Source: Beta vulgaris subsp. vulgaris
Lineage: Eukaryota > Streptophyta > Magnoliopsida > Caryophyllales > Amaranthaceae
Direction of reading: 5' to 3'
DNA: 64,000 nucleotides
Assembly (NCBI RefSeq): GCF_026745355.1
Contig: NC_079206.1
Span: 11,872,779 to 11,936,778, forward strand
The notes beneath the pieces are model-generated. The model made no database searches. It was not told the DNA's origin and worked only from the letters and a program-made list of their open reading frames with translations. Both the position numbers and the translations under genes were made by a program. The number at the start of each line of letters is the position of its first letter. Position 1 is the stretch's first letter. Below are positions 1 to 12,375 of the stretch, piece by piece.

Positions 1-950
1 TGTTTACAAGTTCTTATATGATAATGCTGGAGAACAAAAATATATTATAAGGTAAGAGCAACTTTTTTCCTAAATTGGTTACACAAATGTAACTGTTTAT
101 CCTAAATTAGTCACTTTTACTTATATTAAAGTGACTTATTTTAGGTTTAAAATATTATCTTTTGTTTTTGTAGTGGCATAAAGCGACTCATTTGATTTAA
201 AGTGATCCATTTTGGGTGAAAATGAATTAGTTTGATAATAAATTTGTTGTACACCCAGTGCATATAACAATAATTGTTTTATTTATTTTGCATCGTTCTA
301 TGAATTAGTACACTATGTTCTTTATTTCTCTTATATATCAGAAAACATATATAATATTTTTCCTAAAAAATAAAGAATAGCATATACTTACTCCATTCTA
401 AAATAAATGAAATACTTATCATTTTAGGTCGTTTCAGAATAAATGAAATGTTCCTTTATTTACTATCTATTTCTCTCCCGATCACGTGGGTCCCCTTTTT
501 CTTTCTTTACTATCTCTCTCCTTTTTGAATCCCGTGTCAATCCCCTATGTTTTATTTAAAACATAACGCGGGGAAGAAGCTTATATCGTTAAGGAACGAG
601 TTTGCAAAATGGATAAGATGGATTGTTGGGGATTTGGACTGCCCTCATTTAAATTTCTTTTGTAAATTCAACCGGCAAGCAAAGGGGATAAAATCCCCCC
701 GTTCCCCCCCCCCCCTTTGTTTCTCCCTTTGACCCCTAAGGGGGAATAGAAGGAACAAATTGATTGATTGTTGGTGCCCTTATTGATATTTGGGAAAAAA
801 TAGGTTTTTTCTTATCCAATTAACACGTATGTTAACCCTCACCCTAATTATGCTTATTTCTTGGACCACTCTGGTTGGAAATAATTAGCTTTTGAATTTT
901 TTTTACCTCTGACTATGGTGTCTTGCATTCTAGCTATTTATATTCCAATC
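1..950. other. AT-rich intergenic, no gene seen
   Basis: I see no supported coding region. A MITE-like end (an ACTCCATTCTAAAATAAATG type motif) begins near 391, and a second near-copy of the AATAAATGAAAT motif follows at about 440, but no matching inverted end is found. A poly-C run lies near 705-715. Short open frames here lack domains and look random. Confidence 0.5.
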
Positions 951-959
951 CACTAAGTT

Positions 960-2990
960 CCTGAATCTGGGGCCCTTATCCAAATGGTATTTTTTCAGTC
1001 AAATCAGCGGCTCGCTTATTGTAAGGAATTGAGCAAATTCAGAGGGTGGATTTCTCCTGGATTTGGAATATTGATGTGCCCCCAAAAGTAAGTTCTTTTC
1101 TCTGAAATTTTTTTCAAAATGGACTCGCTGCTAAAGAATAGTTGGAAAAAGCCATATTTTTACGCCTCAAGAGTGTGTGTTATCTGATGACTCGAGAGAC
1201 TATTGTTCATTTATTTTCTCACTGTTTTTTTTTTTTTGGGGAAAATTCCTCAGGTACCCCTGAGGTTTGGCGTAATTCCCAAATTACCCCTCACATTTGG
1301 AAAATTCCTCAGATACCCCTGAGGTTTGTGTTTGTGCTCAAGATACCCTTACTATGGATGGAAACCTAACGCCGTTAGGTTTTCCTCTCCTTCTCCCCAA
1401 TTTTCTTTTTCTCTCTCCACCCATCATCCTCCATTGATGAACATGGAAGCTTTCTCTCTCCTCCCACCCACTATAAAGCCCTAACCACCCAACCCCACCA
1501 CCTCCCCTTCCCCCCCCCCACTCCCTCCTACCCCCGCAGCCCCCTCCTCCACCCTCCACCACCCTAGTAGCCCCCCTTCCCCACCAGATTATCCCCACCC
1601 CCCACCCCCCGCAGCCTGCGCCCCTCCCCTTCCCCGTCGCGAGAACCCCACCCCTCCCCCACCCTACCCCGTCAAAATCAACGCCCAGAACCCTGTCAAA
1701 ATTGACCCCACCCTTCCCCACCCAGTCGAAATCGATGCCCAGTTCAGTTTGGTTAATGAGCAGTGGCGAAATCGATCTTCTTCAGTCGGAGAGTTGGGAT
1801 TTGGGAAAAAACAGACGAGAAGAGAGATTGCGAAAATGGGGGTTGCGGCTGGCAGGGGGTGGGGGCTGCGGGGGTTGGGGAGGGGTGGGATGTAGTGGGG
1901 GTTGGGTGGTTAGGGCTTTAGAGTGGGTTGGGAGGGGAGATAAAGCTTCCATGTTCATCAATGGAGGATGATGGGTGGAGAAGGAGAGGAAAACCTAACG
2001 GCGTTAGGTTTCCATCCATAGTAAGGGTATCTTGAGCACAAACCTCAGGGGGATCTGAGGAATTCCCCAAATGTGGGGGGTAATTTGGGAATTACGCCAA
2101 ACCTCAGGGGTACCTGAGGAATTTTTTTTTGTTTTAGATACTTATATAATATCCTTACTTCCACGGGTTGTGGCCTGATATTGTTTTATCTAATTTGGAG
2201 TCTTGTTTCCCTGGTTATGTTAACAGAGTAAAAGATAGTGTTGGGCTAGATAATATGGCCGTTATTGCCATTTTCTGATGGTTTATTAGGTTTTCTCGTA
2301 ATCAGGCCGTGTTTAGGGATGCTCGTCATTTGGCTTTTGTCACAACAAAGAGAATTAATATGTTTTGGATGGATTGGAAAGGTTCTCAGGAATTCAAGAG
2401 ATTTAAAGCTCCTTTTTCCCTCGGTGCTTCCTATCAAGTGTAATTCTAGAATTCTTTCTCCTAAGCGTAATTCTTGGTCCCTTCCTCACGTTTTTTTGGT
2501 AATTTTGATGGGACTAAGAAGGACGAGAATGTTAGAACAGCTATAGGGTTTGTTATTAGAAATCATTTCGGTGATGTTACCAGGACCAAATTCAGTTAAT
2601 AGTAACATGTCCATTATGCAAACGGATGTTTGGGCTGTTAGAGAAGCCACTCGTTGTGCATTAAGTCTTAACTTTTCCAGAATCATTGTTGAAGTGGATA
2701 ACACTCAAGTTATTTAAGCTTTGTCCAGTAATGATCGGGTTCCTTAATGTACTGATTCTATTGTGTCTAATATAGGTAAAGATCTTTAGGCGTTTCAAGA
2801 GGTCAACATTCGTCACATTTGGAGCAACGGGAATAGGGTGGCGGATTTTATGGCTTCTAGGGGTCGCCTATGTAGTATTCCTACTATTTTCTTCCCTATG
2901 TATGATATTGATTTTTCTCTTTTGGTCCGAAAGGACGTTTTAGGTTGGCCTCATTGGGTTTAGCCTAGTTTTTTCTCTCTTTGGTAGAAA
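960..2990 (+). pseudogene. Degenerate LINE-type retrotransposon 3' part (zf-RVT and RNase H remnants)
   Basis: The conceptual translation of about 975-1210 resembles the zinc-binding domain that follows reverse transcriptase in plant L1-type LINEs: a 'W-x-W-N-x-x-V-P-P-K-V-x-x-F-L-W' like stretch reads WIWNIDVPPKVSSFLW across frames, followed by a VHLFSHC-like segment. The second piece, about 2137-2970, carries a plant LINE RNase H remnant, with GFVIRNHFGDV, then a VEVDNTQVI-like block and HIWSNGNRVADFMASRGR near its end. Several stops and frame changes make it non-functional. A foldback element at about 1238-2125 separates the two pieces inside what was one reading frame. Family assignment is from motif recognition only; the upstream reverse transcriptase core is absent. 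Confidence 0.6.
1238..2125. mobile_element. Foldback/MULE-like element with ~260-bp inverted terminal repeats
   Basis: The left arm (about 1238-1500) reappears as its reverse complement in the right arm (about 1862-2125). Shared blocks include TTCCTCAGGTACCCCTGAGG, the AACCTAACGCCGTTAGG palindrome (one mismatch), GAACATGGAAGCTT and CCCTAACCACCC. Within the left arm a TTCCTCAG(G/A)TACCCCTGAGG unit occurs twice, near 1246 and 1304. The centre is strongly strand-biased, C-rich on the plus strand before about 1720 and G-rich after, so the whole element could fold into one long hairpin. It interrupts the LINE remnant. Target duplications cannot be read because both ends abut T tracts. Long arms without a transposase suggest a non-autonomous Mutator-like or foldback element. 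Confidence 0.75.
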
Positions 2991-4750
2991 AAAATAACGG
3001 AGGAAATATAATACTTTAATAATCATTGTTGACACACACTCTCTATTCTTTTTGCTAACTTTATATCTCTCTTAAGATGTACTCCATCGAGTTTTTATTA
3101 GTTTATCCATTGTATTTATTGGGTTGTCATTTATTAGTTGACCTAATTCTTGTAATTCTATTTTCGGAATGGCATGGTCTACCAATTTTTATAATATTAT
3201 CTTTACATTCTTCTCACTCTATTTCTCTTGGCCAACGATATTAAGTCTCTAAATTTGTAAGGGGGGAGTAGTCGTTGCTACTTCTTCGTCTGAACACGTA
3301 CTTCAATCTTTCCAGGGCAACAATAAATCATTACTCTAAAATGACACTTCTTTATCCTATAATCTATTACTTACTGAATTTATTGTTCAAGTGAAGTCAG
3401 AATTTCGAGGAGCGTTCAGTGTAATCGACTTTGACCATGATGTGAAAATCTACAGCAGAAATCTCCTATCATTATTGTATCCATTAGGGGTGTGTATAAA
3501 TATTCGATCCGGTCCAACTGATATATATGTGACCCGACAGACTTGATTTGGTAAATCGGATATCCGATTTGATTTTTTAGTTTTAGGATATTTCGAAAGA
3601 ATGTCCGAACATTTCTACAGTCGGATGCAAATCGAAAATTTTAAAATTTCGATATTTGATCTGAAATATACGTTTTCAAGGTTGCATATATGAAAATATT
3701 CGATGATCTTATTCTAAACTTATCATACAATCGTTTTCTTTGTAAAATTCAACTATTTAGTTATTGGATATTTCCGAATTTTCCGCATCGGATTCTGATC
3801 GCAATTTTTCAATCCAAAAATTTCAAATATCCGGTCTTGAAACTTATTTTATCTTTTTTTGGCCTTTTGGCTAATATCAAGTGTAGTAACTTTTTAATAT
3901 TGCTATTTATATGAAATTAGAGAGGTTAATGATAAAACTATCCGTTGGTAAACATGTCTGGAAAAAAGTTTCAAATAATTTGAGACGTAGGAAGTATATC
4001 TATATGTACTCGTATCGTTTTAAGAAAAATCTTTCCCCCTATGTGGGTTCGTTCATATAGCATAACTTAAATCACATTATTGAACTAGTTTTGTATTTGA
4101 TTTTAAGAATTAAATATAATATTTGTTCTAGGTCCACGTTAACATGTCTCCATAACATTACATAAGTACTTTTCTTCTAATTATTGTCCCCTAATTGTGG
4201 AGACACTTCTATGCATGTATCATATTTAAAATTTTTAAACAGTATAGCTATGCTAAAAGCCAAAGTGCCATGCCATTTAAAAAAGATGGCACGAGTAAAG
4301 TCCCGAATATAATTACTAGTAGCGAAGACCAACGACTATTTTAACTATTCTCTACAAACGCGGCCACACAGGAATAGTGGAATACTCATAGTGCACGCTT
4401 GAGTAGCAAAAAAACGAGTGCATGACTTTTTTGGGAGTACTAGTTATTATTGGATTAAAAATATGGTACTGGTCAAACACACAGTAGACATAAATTATAA
4501 GAGAATTCAACTTAATTAACAATGAAAACTAATTCTAGGAGATGTTCTTCTTAATTTTCTCAACCATTCAGTTCCAAAATCTCATGAAATTTTGAAACAA
4601 CTAAAGTAAAACTTATGTGTTATTCTACACAATTAATCGATTTTTCTTAAAAAGTAGTTATTTCTTTATATTGTAACTTGCCAAAACTCATTCTAATTTC
4701 GAGGGTTGTACCGGACTAACACGTAGTGAATGATTATATTAAAAAAAAAT
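2991..4750. other. Intergenic, no gene seen
   Basis: AT-rich sequence without recognisable coding potential. The stretch 3480-3880 contains repeated GATCCG/ATCCGAT/TCGGAT motifs typical of decayed repeats, but I cannot assign a family. A small open frame at 3690-3914 has no recognisable domain. Confidence 0.5.
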
Positions 4751-5422
4751 GGGTTTTTTTTGTCAGAAAGGACCTAATAAAATACAAGGTTTGTGGGCAT
4801 TGGGTAAGGACCTAATAAAAAAAATTTTGTCAAAAAGGACCTAATAAAATACTTCCGATTGTGAACAGGAACCACTTTATGAATTTCCGGTCAAATTTAC
4901 CATTTACCGACTTTGAGCCTTTTTTTTACCCCTAGTTGACTCTTTAATATTTTGTTCCTATTTTAACTGACCCAAACATATTGAATTCTCACACTTTCCT
5001 CCCAACAGCGCAATCTCCATTGAAGGGAAGTATCAACCTATTCGATCTTATCCTACAACCTTCATCAAATCCAAGGTATGTTTTGCTCTTCAAATTTCTC
5101 TTTCTCAATGTTTAAAGGTTTTTAAAATTTAGGGCTCCTATTATGCGTTTTTCCCAAAATCGCAAATTAGGATTCTTAATTTTACGGTAATTTCTCTTCT
5201 CCTCCTAATTTTACGGTAATAGAAATAGAACATTAAATAGTCAACTAGGGGTAAAAAAAAGGGTCAACGCCGGTAAATGGTGAATTTGGCCGGAAATTCA
5301 TAAAGTAGTTCATGTTCACAATCGGAAGTATTTTATTAGGTCCTTTTTGACAAAAAAAATATTTATTAGGTCCTTCTCCACAAAACTTGTATTTTATTAG
5401 GTCTTTCCTGACAAAAAAACCC
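4751..5422. mobile_element. MULE-like non-autonomous element with ~190-bp TIRs
   Basis: The left arm starting GGGTTTTTTTTGTCAGAAAG (4751) matches the reverse complement of the right arm ending at 5422. Both arms contain the unit GGACCTAATAAAATAC two or three times, the ACTTCCGATTGTGAAC block, and GTCAACTAGGGGTAAAAAA (reverse complement in the left arm). Flanks are A-rich (TAAAAAAAT-like), compatible with a 9-bp duplication but not decisive. The interior (about 4985-5085) is less AT-rich and looks like a 5'-UTR exon followed by a GTATGTTTTG splice-donor-like site, so this might be a gene-capturing copy, but no protein can be read from it. Confidence 0.7.
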
Positions 5423-7102
5423 TAAAAAAATTGTGAACTTTTTTATTCTAATGTAATATTTGCATAACATATTGATGTAAGCCTATTTTAGACCTTAAAA
5501 TAGGAGGTTGATTGATGAATTGTATAAAAGATAATGTATTTATATATTTTAAATTGGTTAAAAATGATTTTTTTTTTTTTGTTTGCATTATACCATTGCA
5601 CACTACAATATTAGACACTTATTAAGCCATGACTTTGGTGAAATGTTACAAGTATATAGCGATTGTATGTTTTTTTGATATATTTTAAAACAGCATAACC
5701 TCAATTCGGGAGAATAGAGGTGTTATTATTCTTAATTTAGGTCATAACCTTCAAAAAGGAGCGCACATGTTATATGTCAAAAAGAAAAAGAAAAAGGAGC
5801 ATAAATATTGCTTTGTTAGTGACTTTTGTGGTAGTTTTGGCCTTATTAGTGTTAGTTTGTAGTTGGAGTAAAGAACATACCTTTCATTGATTCATACAAA
5901 CACTATTAAGCTGTCCTTTTCTTTTGAGACATTGTTAGGCTCCTAAATTAAAGTATGAGACCTTCTGGCCGGTGATCATACGAGTGCTCCCAATGGTTGT
6001 CCTCTTTGTGGGTTATGAGGAGATCAGAGAGAGTATAAAAGTAATATTAGTTTATTAGGAGAGAGAAAAAATTTGGCCAAGAAATTGATGCCCAACTCTT
6101 CATGATGGACCAATAAAAAGATGAGCAAAAAAGGAAATGGAGGAGAGAGAAAAAATGGTGGGGTAGGTGAAAGAGTGATAAATTAATAAAATAATTAATG
6201 ACCACAAATTATAGGGTAATTATTGGTTGTGCTCTAAGGAAGAGATCATAAGAAACTTTTGAAGGTAATATGAAAAAATGGGATATGTATTATGATTCTA
6301 ATTTGGACTTAGGTTTGTAAATTTCAACTTTTGAAGATATGTAAGAACATGAAAAAAAATTCAAAAAAAAATGTGAATTACGGACATAGTGCTTGTCACA
6401 AACAAAAACACGGTCGTCTTGATCGACCACTAATAAAATCTAATAGTTGTTGGAACATTTATAGTAAAATGAGTTTTAGATCGATCATATGAAATGGTTT
6501 CACGGAGGTTGAGTTACTAAGGAATCGCGAGCCAAGATTAGATGCCCAGGTTGCGAGGTGTTCGCTACCGACGCTTTCACTGCAGGTTTTGATTTTGACG
6601 GTTTATGTTCGTTGTTTTGATATGGTTGGTTATTATCAGATTTTAAGTGAATGAATGGGTTTCTTTTCACTCACTTGTATAAACACATCATTAATAACCT
6701 CTCTAAGTTGGTCTAAAAAAGGATAACTTCTTTTAGTGTGATCTTGAAACTCATTTTTTTCCATTCACACAAAAGAAACTTGCTTGCTCTAGAAAATTAT
6801 GTGGTATTTTCTCTAAGTGTTTTCATATAAACATCAAACAAAGTCTCTTATTTAAAGATCTACTTTGAAGATCATCAAAGTAAATTGTTCTCTCTATTGT
6901 ATCTCATTGGTTATTTCATGTTAACCCATTGATTTTAGAGGGGCAAAATTAAACTAATAGAGAAAGCATAGTTTTCGTGTCTTAGAAGGTATATTTGATC
7001 CTCTTGTTGATCATACTTATAACAATTATATCACAAACAAAAGCATAAATCACATAAATTGATGATAGTCGAACTTTTCCAACTTTAACATTTTACAGTT
7101 TA
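5423..7102. other. Intergenic with possible decayed LTR sequence
   Basis: No gene is supported. The stretch about 6430-7070 has a composition and phrasing reminiscent of a decayed LTR (TTTCATATAAACATC, CTTATTTAAAG), but no TG...CA pair, primer-binding site or coding domain could be matched to it. Confidence 0.35.
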
Positions 7103-7110
7103 TAGTCATA

Positions 7111-7510
7111 GACTTGGGCATGGGTCGGGCCTGTTCACGAGCTCGGCTCGCGGGTTTGGGCCAATGACGAGTCGGACCGAGCCCGATCCCGTGAGTGGCG
7201 GGACATGCTGGGCCAGGTCTAAATTTTTAAGCTTTTAGCCACGACCCAGCTCCAACTGGCGGGTCGTGCTCGTGCCTTCTGCGGGTGGGCCCGTGTTTTA
7301 TGTTGTTTTGTTGGATTCTTAGCAGTTTTAGAGTAAAAAATTGAAGAGAACAACGTTCGGCCCCCGGGCCAACCCACATGCCATATATGCGAGCTCGTGT
7401 CGGGCGGGGCTTGAAATAAAATTTCTTTATCGTGGCAGGCCCACAACCCACGTAGCGGACAACGGGTCGGACTGGCCCGCGTGTACGTCGATCGGGCCCA
7501 TGCCAACCTC
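7111..7510. mobile_element. Non-autonomous hAT element (400 bp) with 8-bp TSD
   Basis: The 8-mer TAGTCATA lies immediately outside both ends (7103-7110 and 7511-7518), the target-duplication length of the hAT superfamily. The ends form imperfect inverted repeats: GACTTGGGCATGGG on the left and, reverse-complemented, GAGGTTGGCATGGG on the right, 11 of 14 matching. The interior is unusually GC-rich for the window (GGGCC, CGGGCC and GAGCTCG motifs repeated on both strands) and has no transposase. The short open frames at 7219-7544 are by-products of this GC-rich interior. Confidence 0.85.
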
Positions 7511-7519
7511 TAGTCATAG

Positions 7520-8860
7520 TGCAATGGTACATATACTTTTATAATTGAAAATTCTATGGTGATCATAAATAAATAAATGTGTGTGTGTATATATATATAA
7601 TTGTCTTAGTTTTTTTTGAAAGGATATAATTGCCTTAATTTAAAATATGAGTCATGATGTTATATTTCTAAATATAGGACTAAAATTATTTTAAAATTAA
7701 ACTTATATCCACCATTGAAATTTTCTCAAATTATAGGGTTTGTTTTATTATTTACCTTATTTTAAGTCGTCATAAGATATAAAAATTAAATAAATTGAGT
7801 TTAGCAAAAATAAGATTTAAACTCACAAAATATTTGGATAAATTATAAAGAACAAACCCATGCTCTTATTTTTTTTGGACCAAAAAAATGTTATTGATTT
7901 ATTTAATTTGCTTGAACCATATAATTAAATATTCTACTATACTATTCGAATCTTTTTAGATTGTACAAAGCCACATAGGTGTACGCTTCAGTTTGTTTGA
8001 GAACTTTTGAGCCGATTTTAGAGATTACTTGTAGAAGATTTTAATATAAAATAATTTTGTAGTGTATGTACGGTACGTGACCTTATTTAATTCATCAAAT
8101 CTACCATAAAAAATATTTCACCAAATATATGATCTTTGATTAGTTTTCCAATCAACTGCATGTTCAGATGTTCTATGTCAAATTGAAGTAGTCACATGGA
8201 TCACTTCAACTTGCTATAGGTGTTTCTATGTGCATAGTATTAAAATATTGTTACATCGGCGAGAAACTGAACTGAACAAAATTAAATTGAACTGAATTGA
8301 AATAATAATAATTATTATAATTATTATTATTATTAAATTGAATTGAACTTAAAATAAGTCCAAAAAATCAAGCCTAAATTTATATTTGTCATGAGGTATT
8401 TTAATCTTAGCATATCTCGAATGCCATAATATTAATTTGTACAATACAGTAATACCTTAATTTACTTAGCCTAGCTACTTACAAACACAGAAGTCAGAAC
8501 CATTTTTACATTAGAAGAAAATTTTGGGAGTTCGAAGATGGGATGTGATTATGTGAAGTTGGAAGAGAAAAGTGGGAATTTTCCCATCAAAAAAATGGCA
8601 ATTTACATATTAATTATTTTCTTCTTGATATTAGAGAACGACTAAGGACAGTTACAAAAAGAATGTGATTCATCGCGCAGTGACGTTTCGATCCCAAGTC
8701 GTGGATATTATTCCAATATTTACTTTACCAACTAGACTAGTTAGATGGAATACACAAAATTTGAAGAATTATGTTATTACCTTGTTCGATCCCAAGTCAT
8801 CAATTATTAATTAAGATATACATACATCAAATTGAAAATGCTAAAAGACTTTTCTCTAGC
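7520..8860. other. Intergenic, no gene seen
   Basis: AT-rich. It contains TG/TA dinucleotide runs near 7577-7600, an ATT microsatellite near 8307-8336 flanked by AACTGAACTGAAC / AATTGAATTGAAC motifs (a possible derivative of the minisatellite-type Harbinger element at 19326-20541), and the phrase CGATCCCAAGTC twice, near 8691 and 8790. None supports a gene. Confidence 0.45.
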
Positions 8861-8867
8861 ATCTCTC

Positions 8868-8888
8868 TATAAATCCCCTAACCCTAGC
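8868..8888 (+). promoter_or_regulatory. Orphan TATA box plus telo-box-like motif
   Basis: TATAAAT at 8868-8874 is followed at once by CCCCTAACCCTAGCC, which contains the AACCCTA telo-box typical of promoters and leaders of translation-related plant genes. GC-rich sequence follows (8890-9000), ending in a candidate donor CAG|GTACCC near 9029, with intron-like T/G-rich sequence after it. No downstream open reading frame could be recognised, so this is either the promoter of a non-coding transcript, a decayed gene, or an LTR-type promoter. Confidence 0.35.
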
Positions 8889-8889
8889 C

Positions 8890-10400
8890 TCCCTGCTCGA
8901 AGCTTCCGCCGCTCAGTGCAGGCTCGCTGGTGGCCGGTCTGAGCGGCGCGACGCTCACTCGATCGCCAACGAGCCTGCCAACTGTACATTCAGTCTTATC
9001 GTTCCTTGAATCCCTCGTCAGCGTCAGGTACCCTGTGTGAGTCCCCTGTCGTCGTCCCCTCCACGGTGTCTCCGCCCCTTCCCCCTCCCTATGTGTCGTC
9101 GTCCCCTCGCCCGTTTTTCATCTCATGCATCCTAGCTTGTGTCAAACTTGTCGGTCTTTCCCCTGCGTCTTCCTCGTCGGTAAGCCACACCTTGTCACTC
9201 CTAATCTCCTCCCCTGTCCACACTCCTTTCTAGTCGTTTTTCCTAGGTTTGTTCTTCACCCAACCCATGTGCGTCTGCTCTTTAGTCCTCCCTGCTTCCT
9301 TGCGTCACGTATTCCCCTCTCCGTTCCCTGGTTAATTTTTTGATGGTTTTAAGTTTGGGCATCCCCTCATCGATTTTCAAAGAGTTTTAGGTCATAGGTT
9401 CCTCTCCCCGTTCCCCTGTTTGAGTGTTAAAGTGATTAGTTCTTAGTACCCCTCCCCGTTCCCCCGGTTTTACGATCGAGTTTGGGCTTAGTTTCCCCTC
9501 CCCCCGTCCCCCACTTGTGTTTGTTGTTGTCAGATTGGTTCGGTTGCCAAGGAAACATTCAATAGGTACGTGAAGGCTATGTGCAGTTTTATTAAGGTAG
9601 TATAGTGTTATACGCGTGTTATTTGTCTTAAAAGTGCGTCCTCGTTTCCCCCTCCCCTTAAGTTTTAGTTTTATGCATTCCTTTGTTTAGTTTTTGGTTG
9701 TGTTAGTATGATTTTGTTGTTTGTTAACTTAACCTGCTTGATACTTTTGTTACTTGCTGGAGATAGTCTTTGTCTTGAAGATGTTGAATCTGGTTTATGT
9801 GGTTGATTAGGGTTCGCATGGCAAGAGATTTTATGGATGGGGTTTGTTTTATCTGATTTTGAAAATTGAATGGTTCTTCGAGATCTAACGATGATTAGAT
9901 TTCAATTTCGCTTGGTAATGATTTCATCAATCATTGCCTTAACAAAATGATATATGAAGGCGGCTCCACAATTTGTTAATTGGGTTTATAGCACGTCAAC
10001 TAGTTTGAGCTTCTTATCAAAGGAGAAGCCTGGAATACCCTTCTAAAAGGGTATTGAGTCACAAAGGAATGTGACTCTTCCAAGAAACCCGATCGTCATA
10101 TCCCATGTGATAGAAGGTCGATGGGATGGGTCCTGTTGCGAGTTCCTAATCTCGCTGTTACTTTAATTTGTTACCCCACTCGTGAAGTCAGCCCTCTACT
10201 TCCTCTCCTTTCGTCAAGGTTCTGGCAATCATCATCCACCAGCAGAAGAGTTTCACTACAGTTATCCATCAACTCAGACTCCGAATCGAACACTTTTATC
10301 CTAGTTTAAGTTCTTTTTGGTTTTGTAATTGCTATGTATTAAGAGCTATTATCGCTCAGTTTAGGTTCTTTATATTTGTCTGCTTGTATTAGCGTTAGGC
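8890..10400 (+). other. Unrecognised transcript-like or LTR-like region
   Basis: Less AT-rich than its surroundings, with C-rich plus-strand blocks (9000-9660, many CCCCTCCCCGTTCCCC runs) and then T/G-rich sequence. A perfect 9-bp stem with 4-nt loop (AATACCCTT / AAGGGTATT) sits at 10034-10055. Small open frames (9006-9233, 9125-9343, 10121-10309) have no recognisable domains and differ in composition from the host genes. I do not recognise the unit; a non-autonomous LTR element (LARD/TRIM-like) or a decayed leader with introns are both possible. Confidence 0.3.
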
Positions 10401-12370
10401 TATACTTTCATTTTTAGTTAATGCACATTTTTTCGTTGTCAAAAGAAAAGTTGTCAATTATTGTGTGCAAGGAGTATTACGTTTTGAAGGAAGTCTTACT
10501 AAAGAAAGTTTTATTTTTATTTAAAAGAAAGCACCCAAAGAGAATTAGAATAATAGCAAAAATGCTCCATCATGTGGACTTCTTTGGTCGCAATATTACA
10601 TCAGAAGGTAAATACTTTCAAATATACATTTGCATTTCCATCATAGAAAGTCTAAAAAGATTTACTGCTGAGTGCTGAGGCCTTTCTTGAAGGTAGGTGG
10701 AAAATATTCTTCTCATAGCAACCCTTCAAATTAAGAAGAATGAGGAATTAATAGGAGAAAGATTTAGTTTGACCAAATTATATAAATTAATTAGATTTAT
10801 TACAACTAATAACTTATGTTGTTCTCTATTCCACTTACCAAGACAAATTACCTTTTTTCAGATCATATGTTAAGAATGTTTCAAACACAAAACTATGAAG
10901 CTAAACATGCATACTACTAATTTTGTATCGGATTGACATGGGCGATGACGATATTACCTCGGTAATTTAAAGTATCAACCAAGTCAAAAAAAACTAGGTA
11001 TAAGATTAATCAAGTTTTTGATATTCCTTTAAGATATTTCAACAAAGTTGCTTTTTGTAGAAAATATATATATGTCAACTGATTGTCAGACAGCTAGGTT
11101 AAACTTAAAACTTATCGGATATAAATATTTGACTTGAATAATATACTTGGGTCTGATACTTGTACCATGAACCCATTCAAAATTCAAAGTTTTTACTCAT
11201 ATAATTCCAACAAAGTAGTTTCAAGAAAAAAAAAAAAAGTAAGACTTCTATCCCCACAAACACACAAAAAAAAATATAGCCCCTTAATACCAGTTCGCAG
11301 TGTCTAAGTGCCTTAATTATTTTTTCATGTAATTTTATATTAATGTCCAATGACTTCAGATTAATGAATTTTCAGTCTAAAAACCCAAAAAAAAAACAAA
11401 TATTCATGAATTTACGTTGATACCTAATATTGTGAAATTCACATGCATGTAAGTTTTTCCTTACATAAGAAAAGAGCACATAATTTTACAAATTTAAGGA
11501 GTCAATTCCATCCTTAAAATAGCTAATAATTGGCTTTCCAATAGAATAAAACCTATGTTATCACACTTATCAGGATTGAGATCCTATTTTTTATCATAAG
11601 GACTGGTAGGATCCAATCGTTAGAATCGTCAGATTAGGATCATAAGATCCTACAGATTGGATAATATAGAGATTCTATTCTTTTGCTAGAATATAATAGT
11701 GAAAACTCATGTCAAAATATGTACGTATTAATTACAACTTATTTCATCAGTAAATAGTGATAGTAATTCAATTTTCTAAGATTGAAGTAATATGCAACCA
11801 AAACATAATAGGAAAATTATAATATGTGAAATTACTTATGATTTTTTTATGATAGGATCGATCATAGAGTTGTAAGATCATAAAATCGTATTATTAATAT
11901 CCAGTCATATGATTTTTTGTTGTTGGATAGGAGAAAGATACTACAAGATTAAGATCCTAAATAGGATCGGGATTGATGAGGTCCTTCTGGATTGTAAATC
12001 CCTAAGATCTCGATGGGGATTTTGACAACAATGGATAAAAACTTACTTCGCTCTTATTGTCTCTGTAATTTTTATTTTAATTTATTTTTTTTCACTTGAA
12101 ATATCCGAAGTTAGAAAATGTAGCAATTGTATCTATATACATAATAGCTGTGTACCGTGAATTTTTTGGATTCGTCTAGATGTGTATAAAGTTTAATAGA
12201 ATAACAATCATTCATTATTTTTATCAATACCTAATTAGAGATATTAGCAGTTAAAGGTGTAAGTTGAACACTGCAAAAAGTAAACATCAATTGATCCAAT
12301 TTACACTCTAAATTTTTATTACGTAGGAATTGTAGTATCAATTTTCCTATCGTATATTAAGATAAATATA
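10401..12370. other. Intergenic, no gene seen
   Basis: AT-rich. 11570-12010 carries many GGATC/GATCC/AAGATCCTA motifs on both strands, suggesting a decayed inverted-repeat element, but clean ends are not visible. The open frame at 10421-10678 is lysine-rich and has no recognisable domain. Confidence 0.4.
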
Positions 12371-12375
12371 ATTGA

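Noticed and set aside
1338..1971. Long glycine-rich open frames on both strands
   Set aside because: They fall in the C/G-skewed core of the foldback element and reflect composition (GGG/CCC runs); no domain, no start context.
8640..8820. Repeated CGATCCCAAGTC phrase as SINE B boxes
   Set aside because: No A box at proper distance and no defined ends.
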